64,000 nt of DNA, taken from Conus ventricosus. Its lineage: Eukaryota; Mollusca; Gastropoda; Neogastropoda; Conidae. Made by a program: the position numbers and the translations under genes. Where the stretch lies: NCBI GenBank assembly GCA_018398815.1, contig JAFLJL010014660.1, positions 1 through 64,000 on the forward strand, read 5' to 3'. This document shows positions 54,520 through 64,000 of this stretch, one piece after another. How positions within the stretch are numbered: position 1 is the first letter of the stretch; each line of letters begins with the position of its first letter. Below the pieces are notes generated by a model. The model saw only the letters and a program-made list of their open reading frames with translations. It was not told where the DNA came from and searched no databases.

Positions 54520-57500
54520 TGTCTGTGCTAGCCCACATCAAGGCATGTACGCCCCCATCACAGGGTTTTTAGGATTAAAAATCTTTTCCCCCATGCCACA
54601 ACGGAAAAAGGAAGAATTTCTGTGGCTTGATATTAGGGGCCCCCCAAAAAATTTTGTGTATGACTGGGGTAAAAAAAACAAACGTGGTCTTGGGGGTGAA
54701 AGTGCCCACTGGAGATGTTTTTAAAAAGGCGGGTAAGGGCTGGTCATGTGTTTTAAAACACTGAGATGCCTAAAAGGAGGGAGAGGGAAAGAACATTTTT
54801 TAACCCAGCAGATGGCCTAAGACTCGAACCCTTTTTCAGGCTTGGTTCTCGCTGACCAGTCTTTCCCAGGTAGCGATAGATATTTGGGGAAAGCTACAGG
54901 GAAAATTAAGGAAAAGGAAAAAAGAATTCTATTTGAATTAAAAGGTTACTTACCGAACCTTTTCGGTTTCACCCTACCCTTTTCCCCTTCCCCCTTCACC
55001 CTTCACCTTTCCCCCCGTGAGGTGGTTAAAGGCCAGGTTTTGAGAACACCCGGAGGCAGCCCCAGGAATTAAGGACTCCGGGGAAGGAGTCGGGAACTCG
55101 TCATCTCTCCGGGACGGGGAAAAGCGAGGGAGAGGATTGGGAACTCATCTCTCCAGTAAAAGAAGATCGGGGAGAGGAGTCGGAAGTCATATTCCAGGAC
55201 GGGAGAAATCGGGGGGGGTGAAATTGTCGAGGAGACAGGGAACCTGAAAGGATGAGGCGATCGTAATTCGGATGGGGCATACATAAAGGGAGTGAAAGAA
55301 CACTTTTTTTCCTGGTCTGGGTTTGGGGGCCAAAATTTGGTGAAGGCCGTGACTTTATGAATCTTGATATTTATTTTGCCCTCAGTGGAAAGGGGCTACA
55401 TTAAAAAATTTGTTTATAACGTGTTTGAGTGTTTTAGTAAAATTTTTTTCCCAAAGGAGGGGGGGAGAAGAAAAAACTTTGGGTATGGGCCTTTTGGTTG
55501 ATTGGGAAAATTGGGGCGTAGGAGTAAATGCTGTCATAAAGGGCCGTTGCAAAAGTGACAGTGTGACAGTGGGACCACTCCATTTTTCACCGACGTAGCT
55601 GCCTTTTTTTTTTCCCCCCTAAAAAAAAAAAAAGAAAGATTTCTATTTGTACCTTCAGAGGAAGGATTTCAATTGGCCCTTGGGGCCTGAAAAAAAAAAG
55701 ATTTTGATTTGTACCCCAAGGGTTTGAGGGAAAAAAAAAAAAAAAGAATAAAAAAGATTTTGATTTGTCCCCTAAAGGGGTTTGGGGGAAAAAAAAAAAA
55801 AGAAAATTTTTAAATTTTTTTATTTTTAAAATATTTGCATTTGTTGTTGTTTTTTTTTCTTTCTATAGTGTTTTAGGTTGGTTGACATTTCTTTTGTTGC
55901 TCTACTCCGTTAGGTTTTTTTTTTTTTTGGGTGGGAAATTTCTTTTTGCCCTTCCCCACCTCAGGACCGATCCCCAAACCCCCTCTTGCTCGTACCGGGC
56001 AGAAAGGGGGGGCGGGGCTTTGGGGAATGCGTCCTTCCCCAGAGTATTGATTTTGTTTGCCCCCTTCCCCGGACTGTAGCCACAACCCTTCCTGCGTTTA
56101 GCAGGGGGCAGGCGTTGGGGACAATGCCCCTTCCCTTCTCTAAAAATTATTTTTTCCCCCTTTTCCTATTTTTTCATTTGATTTTCCCCTTTCCCCCCTC
56201 AGATGGGGGGATCAACTTCCCTCCGTCACGCTAAAGTGTAGGGGGTGGATTGATTACCGCTCGGGCCAAATAAAAAACTTTTCTTTTGTTATTTTTTTTT
56301 TGTGTGTGGTGCAGTTTTTCTTGATTTGGGGGGAAGGGCATTTATTGATTGATTTTTTTAGTTTTTTGTATTATACTGTGTGTGGTTATTTTGTGCAGGA
56401 TTTGTTTTTCCCCGCCCATTTTTCACGGAACAGTAACCACTAGGGTCTGTTGGGGTTTCTTTTGCTTTTTTTTTAAATTGTCCCCGTTGGCCGTTTCCTT
56501 TCTTTTTCCTTTTAAAACCCCCTTTTTTCAAACCTCTTAAACCTTCTCCTAAATAAGCTCCTATCAGTTTTTTTTTCAACTTTTTCATCTTTTAGGTGGG
56601 TTTTCCGCTGGGTTGTGTTTCTTCCCCTTTTTTTTTAATTTTTTTGTGTTTCCCAAATTTGTTTTGTAAATTTATTTTTCATTTATCTAAAGGGGTGATT
56701 TTTTTTAAAAATTTCATTTAAAATTAGTAAAAAAGATTTACAAACAAAATTTTTGAGAATTTAAACTTTCTAAAAAAATTTATTTTCAAAAAAACTCTAT
56801 TGTGTTTTTTCCTTTCTTAGGGAAAAAAATTTAGCATTGAAGTAATTTTTTTTTTTAAAAATTACAAATTAAACCCTTTTTGAGAACAAAAATTCGGGAA
56901 AATACTTCCCTTGTGTTTCATATTCCTTTTTAAGTAAGCTGTTTCTTTTACACCGAAAATTGAATTCTTTATTTTAAAAATTTTAAATTCTTTTTGTGAA
57001 AACATACATCATATATATCCCCTTATTTTTATTCATACTTTGAAATTTTTTTGGGTTTTTATATCTGTTGGGGTTCTTTATGGATGATTTTGATAATATG
57101 TTACAAGGGGAACGCTTGGGGTTTTGATGGGGAAAAACTTACCAACTATGGCAACAATGCATAGATGGGCAACAGGAAAAGAGGGAGAAAAAATAAAAGG
57201 AAACTAAAAAGTGAAAAAAATTAAGGAAACTAAGATAAAAAAAAAAGACTAAAAGGGGTTAAAAAAAATAGAGGGAAGCTGAAAAAAAGACTCGAGGAAG
57301 CAAAAATCTGAAGAAAAAAACTACAGAGGGAATCTAAAATTTGAAAAAAAAAGACTACAGGGGGGGAAGCGAAAAAAAATGACTACAGAGGAAGTTAAAG
57401 AAAAAGGAGGGGGGAAAAACTACAAAACCCCCAAAAAAAACTCTTTAATTGGGCATTGAAAAAACACAAAATTAAAAAGAAATCCACATCAAAACCTCCC

Positions 57501-60500
57501 CAACCCCTCGGCCCGAAAGCGCCCCACAAAACCAAAAATTTAAAAATTACCGCCTTTTGGAAAAAAGGGGTGACTTGAATTTTTCTTTTCCGATTTTAAA
57601 TCACGCAACTCGGGTTAAAAAGGGAAAAAGGGCCATTTTATTCTTTTGTTTAAAGGGACGTTTTCCCCACTGTACCACCCTCAGGAAACAAAATTTAACT
57701 TGGGATCGTTGAAAGAAAATCCCAAAAAATTTCAAGCTGTAAAGTTTTCGCGAACTTTTCCGTTCGTGCCCCCTGACAAAGGAAATCGTTTCCGTCGTTT
57801 CTGCCTATGATCAGTTTGGGACGATGGATCGATTTTCTAAAACGAAAAAAAATTTTTCAATCACTGCGAATCCCCTTTTCTTAGAGAACAACTTTTCCCA
57901 AACCGGGAGCAAAATTCCACTTTTCCTTAAAGAAAGGCAATTTGAAAGCTTGAGGGGAAAAGTGTCAGATGGCGATCAATATTGTTTTGCTCCCCCAGAT
58001 AAGGGCGGGGCTAGGAAAGGAGAATTTTCCATCTTTGAGTCTCATGCTCAGTAATCCCCACGGCAGGGGAAATTTCAGAAAGGAAACGTGGGCATTTCTG
58101 ACCCAAAGGGTATACCTTTCCCAGGGAAAGGACAGGGGTCTTTTTCCCGGGTTCATTTTACTTTTTGCAGTACCCCTCGCCGCCGGAAAGACCCTTTTTC
58201 CTCAGCAAAATTCCGAGGGCGGGACCGACCCCCACGTAGACCCTTTTTGGGGCCCGTTTTTTGGGGCAGAACCGAATTCACAAAATCATCGCTGCCCATC
58301 AACAAGCAGTTTTTTATTTCGATTGAATTCCATTTTAAAAGGAATTGCCCTTTCAAACCAAAAGAAACAAAAACCCCATTTGTTTCCCCTGTTGTGAAAA
58401 GGCCTTTTTGGCACCCCACAAACTTTGATGGCTGGGTTTTGAAAACGGACCACAAGGATTCAGGCTTTGGTTTTGCAGACACTGGGGGCACCCCCGCGGT
58501 GCGGAAAAATTTCGTCTTCAAAACCTTAAAACCCAAAACGTCCAAAAGGTAGTCGTTTGGAGGCAAGATTTAAAATTTCCGCTGGCGAAAATTTCATCGA
58601 TACACCGTACTACCCCGGGTTTTCTTACCCCCGGGCATTGATAAACCCTCCGCACTTGATCTTTGGGGGAATTGCCAGGGGTCGCTACAGTACATGGTGG
58701 TGTGGGGTCGTTTGTTCCCTTTTCTTGGAGTACCAATCAAAATCGTAGACAGGGGAAAGGCTACAAAGCCCCAAAAAAACTCAAAAATGGATGAACTCCC
58801 GATTACCCCAGATGTTTAAAAGAAATAGGGGGGAAAAGACCGCTGCGCAATACTTTCTGCTCTAAACAACTGTCACTGACGTACCAACGGACAAACCACG
58901 TACTACTGGGAAACTGCATTTCTACAGGGGTGTACCTGGGCAGGAAAAAAAACAAGTTGTCGTTTCCAAAACCCCTTAGAGAACATGCTACAAGGCTCAG
59001 ATGCATTGTCGCTGGTCCCTGGGAATCAAAAGAACATTAAAGAAGGTTCTTGTTCTTTTTATTTGGGCCCGGTGTCCAAAGGAAGTAAAGAATACTGCCC
59101 TTTATGTACATCTGCCAAAAAACTCTCAGAAAAAGGGCCGTCCCTGTGCACCTTTGCAAAATGCCCCTCATTTTTCCCTTCCATTTCGGGAAGGAGCAAA
59201 TTTATCTTGTTGGGCCCTTTTCCACTTTTCTTCCGGGCATCGCTTATCTTTAAATTTGGTGGTACGCGACAATATCCAGGGGGATTCACTGAAGAAAATT
59301 GAAACAGTGTCTGCGCTGAAACTTTTCTTGCGATTTTTTCCAGAGGGGTCTTTCCCGACGAAAATTTTCCCCGGGTTTTGGGGAAGCAATTTATTTTTGA
59401 TCTCATGAGGAAATTTACGACTGTTGTCAATCTCTTCCCTTTAACCACGCCATATCATCCCCCAAACGAATGCATGGTGAAGTTTCAATGGGAAAGTTTA
59501 AATCCATGTTGAGAAGGTTGCAAGGGAGGGAACCCCCTGAAAGGGATGTTTCATAGGCTTTGCTTTTTCCATACGGGGGAAAAGCCGAACGAAAGTGGGG
59601 TTTCACCAATCGAGCTTCTTTTCGGACACTCACCAAGGGGACCTTTGGTTTCTGAGACACAATGGACGAAAAAGACGGGCATACTGACAGTAAAACTGTT
59701 TTCCATCGTTTTGAATGCATAATCGTTTGAAGGGTGATGTGGCTTGCCAAAAGTCGCGATAGAAAAACAATGTGTCAAGGTCTTTGCAGACAGAAAACAA
59801 AGGCACGTTTTCCTTTAGTGTAGGGGGTAAAGTCCCCGTTTATCATGGAACATAACAAGCTTCGTGTTATTGGGAAAAGGGCCTTTTGGTGGTCGAAAAA
59901 ATTTTTGCATTAATTTAAGATAAAAAAGGCAAAACGAAAGGATTCCCGTGACAGTTTTAAGAAGTATGTTGAACGTACAAATGTTGCCTCAACCCCGTCA
60001 TTGAGTGGATTGTCCTGTGTCAGAAACTGATGTCAACATGACAGACATTTTCATGATAATTTTTACCCAATTACGTACAGGGACGAACAAAAATTGTGAA
60101 ACAGCAAATGAGGGTGTTTTAAAATCTACCAGTGCAGATGTGTTGTACCCCTTCCTACTCTGTCTGTCAAAAGGGGAAACCCTTTATATGATTTTGTCGA
60201 ATGATTTGTCTTCAAGTCAAAAAGACGCTCAAAGAAATTTTGAAAGACTTCAGGATGTTTGACAGATACCCCCCGGTACGTGCGGTATTGAACCCCATAG
60301 TATTCAGTTAACTACTGAAATACCAGTGCGAACCAGACCCCCCCTGCCGTTTGCAAAAAAAGAGGTTGTCGAGAGGGAAATCAAAGTAAGCTGATTAAAG
60401 GCATAGAACCCTTTTACGTCTGTCAGCTCACCAGTTGTATGGTGGACAAACCGATGGTCGGTGCGTTTTTGCATCATTTCAGAAAAGTAAAAAAGATCAC

Positions 60501-62590
60501 TTGTTTGATGCCCAGCCTTCCCCAAAATTGAAAGCTTTTTGTGTCACTCTCAGAGGGAAATTATTTTGTGAAAGTAAATTACTAAAGGAAATTTCCAATT
60601 TTCCCTTAACCAGTGCCCGGAACCAAAATGCATGGCCAATTTATTGTCCGTTTAATATTCAGGACAAATATAAATGTCTTTTAAGGGAAAGACTATTCCT
60701 TTTTTGTCTTTTTTTGATGATTCGGTTGAACATTTTTACAGTGCTTGTAGCTATTTACTGTTTTTAATAAATGTATTTTGCATAATTTTTTTGTTAAGTT
60801 CTATATTTTTACAAAAAAAAACATTGGTTTATGTATTTCTATCTATTCTTTCTTTTTTCTTTTGTAAACCCCTGAAAAATCATCAGTACATTTATGTCAA
60901 ATTTCTTGTGAAAAATGAATATATATTATGGTGTGAGCAAATTACCCCTTTTTAAATGTATATACACATGTTTGATTGTGCAATGAGACAAACCAATTTT
61001 TTTCATTTGTCACTGTCAACAAGGAAAGCATTGACTTTTTAAAAGGGCTATAACATTACATGTGGGAAAAAACTGTTTAACTATTTATTTTGTTTTTCAT
61101 TCTATTGGAAAAATTTACACTTGGAAAAATTTTCATTTTCATGAGGGTTTTTTAAAAACAGGGTGGGACAAAGGGTCGGGAAAATTGTCTTCAACTTAAA
61201 ATAAAACACAATTTGTACTTTGAATTGTTAAACCCTAGTTGTTTTTATCCATGTAATTTGTGAAATGTATTTGTGAGATGTGGTGATCAATTTTAAAATT
61301 TTTTTTTTAAAAAGACTGAAAGTTTGAAAATCTATTTTTTTGGGGGCATGAGATTGTTTCATCTTGATTATTAATTTTGGGGAATCATTGGGGATGGTTA
61401 CATTTTGAGATTTATGGCTGAAGATGTGTTTAAGTGAAGTTGTTTTCCTTTAAAAAATTTTCTGGGGAAATTTTTTTTTATCCCAGGATGGGGGGTGTCA
61501 TGTGCGTAGCCCCACATCAAGGCATTGACCCCATCCAGTAGTTATGATATAATCATTTTCCCCCTGCCACAACGGGAAAAGGAAGAATATTCATGTGGCT
61601 TTACTAGTGTAGCGGGGGTCCCCAAATAATTGTGAGTATGACTCGGTAAAGAAACAAACGTGGTCATTGGGTGAAAGTGACCACTGAGAGATAGTTTAAC
61701 AAGGGCTGGTAAGGTGCTGGTCATGTGTTTTGAACACTGAGTATGCACTCACTAGGAGGAGGAGGAAAGAATCAGTTTTAAACCCAGCAGATGGCCTAGA
61801 GACTCGAACCTGTCAGGACGTTGGTCCTCTCTGCTGACCATCATTACCAGGTGAGCGATAGATAGTTGGGGAAAGCTACAGGGAAAACTTAAGGAAAAGA
61901 GAAAGAAAGAATTCATATGTTGAATTAAGAAGGTTACTTACACGAACCTTATTCGTGTTTCAGCCCTTCACCCTTTACCCTTCGCCCTTCACCCTTCACC
62001 TTTCACCCCGTGAGTGGTTGAAGATGGCCATGGTGTGAGGAACACACCGGTAGGCAGCCCCAGGAATTAAGGACTCCAGGGAGAGGAGTCGGGAACTCGT
62101 CATCTCTCCAGGGACAGGAGAAGACGAGGGAGAGGAGTTGGAACTCATCTCTCCAGTGACAAGAAGAGTCGAGGGAGAGGAGTCGGAAGTCATATCTCCA
62201 GGACGGGAGAAATCGAGGGGCGAGATGATGTCTGAGAGAGACAGGGAATCCTGAAAGGATGAGGCGAGTCGTAATTCGGATGCAGGCATAGCATCAAGGA
62301 GTGAAAGAATCACTTATTTTCCTGGGCTGGAGTTTGTGGCCAATGTTGTGTGAAGGCCGTGACTTTATGAAGTCTTGAGTGAGTTAGTTTGCCTCTCAGT
62401 GGAAAGAGTGCTACATGTATAAAATTTGTTTATAACGTGTTTGATGTGATTTAGTAAAGTGTTTTCCCGAAGGAGAGGGGGAGAAGAAAAAACATTCGGT
62501 AGTGCGCCTTTTGGTTGATTGGAAAGATTGCGTGTGCGTATGGAGTAAATGCTGTCATGAATGCGCGTGTGCAAAAGTGACAGTGTGACA
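54520..62590 (+). mobile_element. Gmr1-B, copy 2 (8,071 bp, low-accuracy)
   Basis: LTRs at 54520-55568 (1,049 bp) and 61496-62590 (1,095 bp), with the right CATTC at 62591-62595. It is 387 bp shorter than copy 1 because of scattered losses, mostly single bases. Gag remnants lie at ~57080-58400, protease and integrase at ~58440-59990, and the RT remnant with the same deletion junction at ~60180-60650. Confidence 0.9.
57080..60650 (+). pseudogene. Gmr1-B gag-protease-integrase-RT remnant, copy 2
   Basis: Aligns to 31730-35550. Short islands survive, such as KERQFES (~57930), FELLFGHSPRG-type sequence (~59610-59645) and VKKEVVEREIK-type sequence (~60355-60390). Indels occur every few bases, so no domain is open for more than about 60 codons. 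Confidence 0.75.
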
Positions 62591-62595
62591 CATTC

Positions 62596-62730
62596 TACAC
62601 AAGCTTAGGACTAGAACCGCCAGAAGGTCATAGTCCTTTGATTTAAGATAGATAAAAGCAACCATATGTATATAAGAACTAGCAGAGGAAATTTTGTAAA
62701 GTTACTACAAAGTCAGACCCAACTAAGTTT
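62596..62730 (+). pseudogene. Acidic Polinton gene second part, copy 2
   Basis: Equivalent to 37539-37673, with a few single-base differences (ACTAG for GCTAG, loss of a T in a TTTT run). Confidence 0.65.
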
Positions 62731-62739
62731 TTAAAACTA

Positions 62740-63640
62740 AGCACAATTAGACAGAGGATTCCTGTTGCCGACCAAAGGCGATTAAAAATTTTAAATTTAA
62801 GACCTGAGGCTGTTAGTCTTTTACAGAACTTGGGGCAAGAGTTGCCAACACGATCTGAAATAGAAATGACCCCTTTTCAAGATTTAGGGCCAAGAATAAA
62901 TGATGCAGCGACAGAAATTGAGACGAGTTTTAATGAGGAAACAGTCAGAAAAACATTAGAAACAATTGGCGATTCCCCATTGCCTATGCGTGAAATCCTG
63001 GGGCTTAATGATCGTCTAAAGTCAATAAGGGCGAACTAGAAAACAATTTGGCAAAACTTGGTGAGCTGGATAGAGAGATAGAAGAAGAAAAAAATAAACT
63101 CGCTGATGCAGATGATAACAATTTAGGGCGAGAAAAAAGGCTAGAATACAGCAGAAAATACAGGATTTAATGCTACAAAGGCGGCTAGGTTAGAAGTGCT
63201 GTCTACTAACAGAGCGCAGCTAGCATCACAAACAAGCAGAATAAGAGAAACTATAAACAGAATACTTTATGAAAACACTACGCTAGCTGAAAGAATGACT
63301 CTGTTCAGGGAACAGGGGATTACAATAGTTAGTATGTTAACAGCTGTTGGGTTTGCTATCTCTACACTCGTTTATGCTTTAACCGGCAGTGCACCAACCG
63401 GACCAGTAGCTCCTCCAACGCCTCAGCCTGGTAAAAGTTGGATTAGAAAACAATTACATCATCTAGCAAACTTATTATAGAAGTTAGCTGCCAAAGCGCT
63501 CGATGCTCTGCCTGGCATAATAGGCAGTGTTGTTAGTTGGGTTTTGTCTACTATAGGCAAAGTTGCTGGTTATATGGCTGACCATCTGTGGACGTTAGGG
63601 GTACTAGCCGCTGGATTAATTTTTAGTGAAATAAAGTATA
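62740..63640 (+). pseudogene. Coiled-coil/membrane Polinton protein, copy 2
   Basis: Equivalent to 37688-38579. It has a one-base loss at ~63031 and others near 63135 and 63180, where copy 1 is intact. It is intact at ~63233, where copy 1 is broken. The TAG at 63478-63480 is shared. Confidence 0.7.
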
Positions 63641-64000
63641 ACTAATCCAGTAAAAGTTAAAAATAGAACGAGGGCTGTCTTTTCGCTAGTGTGACTGTCA
63701 GTGTGAGGCACATTAACAGGTGGAGTGCTTTCTGGGCTGCTTTCTGGCTGTGGAGCGCTTATAACTGGATCGCTTTCTTCAGGGCTAAGTACTTTTTTAA
63801 AAATGGATGGGCGGGGCCTTGCGTTTAAGCCTTGATTGTGCCCTAAGTTTTGGTCGTCTCCAGCTATAAGGATTTCATTGTTATAATTCTGTATCATGCC
63901 AATCTGTAGTCTAAGGTCAGAGGGTAGCATGTATAATCCATGGCCTACAACAAAGTCAACCTTTGACCTAGCATGTGCAAGAACGTCTTGATACCTTTGT
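63616..64000 (-). pseudogene. Anchor-bearing Polinton protein, copy 2 (partial at window end)
   Basis: Equivalent to 38565-38943. The frame is continuous from the window edge through the residues equivalent to VDLPASIQRYQD onward to the C-terminal membrane segment (~63630-63690), showing that the two minus-strand frames of copy 1 (39123-38890 and 38875-38498) are one gene. Confidence 0.7.

Larger units (their letters stand above)
43668..64000. repeat. Copy 2 of the ~20.5-kb direct duplication
   Basis: Begins inside the LINE (equivalent to ~18200) and continues to the equivalent of 38943 at the window end. Accurate from ~43950 to ~51480 and from ~61560 on; degraded by dense indels at ~51480-53280 and 53700-61560. 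Confidence 0.95.

Overview
The window is animal nuclear DNA, most likely from a marine or freshwater invertebrate (a mollusc is possible but not proven). It is made almost entirely of nested transposable elements, TTAGGG-like repeats and a 1,000-N scaffold gap. There are no bacterial operons and no recognisable single-copy host genes.

The base layer is a Polinton/Maverick (adintovirus-like) DNA transposon. Its pieces are at 1-6133, 26276-29075 and 37539-40558, about 12 kb once later insertions are removed. It carries a protein-primed family-B DNA polymerase (left edge cut off, frameshifted), a small membrane protein, a retroviral-type integrase with a chromo-like C-terminus, a packaging ATPase, a double-jelly-roll major capsid protein, a penton-like minor capsid protein and several conserved proteins of unknown role. 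These fit self-synthesis (polymerase plus integrase) and virion assembly (ATPase plus capsid proteins). Most frames are broken.

Insertions into it form a Russian doll. (1) A non-autonomous LTR element, GypNA (+ strand, LTRs 6134-~7765 and 24667-26275), sits in the Polinton. (2) A Ty3/Gypsy element, Gmr1-A (- strand, 8800-23176, about 2.1 kb LTRs, ATCGG target duplication), sits in GypNA's protease frame. (3) Gmr1-A holds a 5'-truncated LINE (16545-18740), and one of its LTRs holds a related solo LTR (19072-21345). (4) A second Ty3/Gypsy element, Gmr1-B (+ strand, 29076-37533, CATTC target duplication), splits a small acidic Polinton gene in frame. Both Gypsy elements encode integrase upstream of reverse transcriptase, the order that defines the Gmr1 clade.

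After the last Polinton gene come a ~230 bp palindromic MITE-like element (40611-40843) and 1.8 kb of degenerate TTAGGG-type repeat (40846-42667) running into the gap (42668-43667). From 43668 to the end the window repeats about 18200-38943 in the same order with every nested insertion. This is either a retained second haplotype or a very recent duplication. Two tracts (2640-6660 and about 51480-61560, worst from 53700) show dense single-base and homopolymer indels typical of unpolished long reads, so many frame breaks there are probably sequence error.
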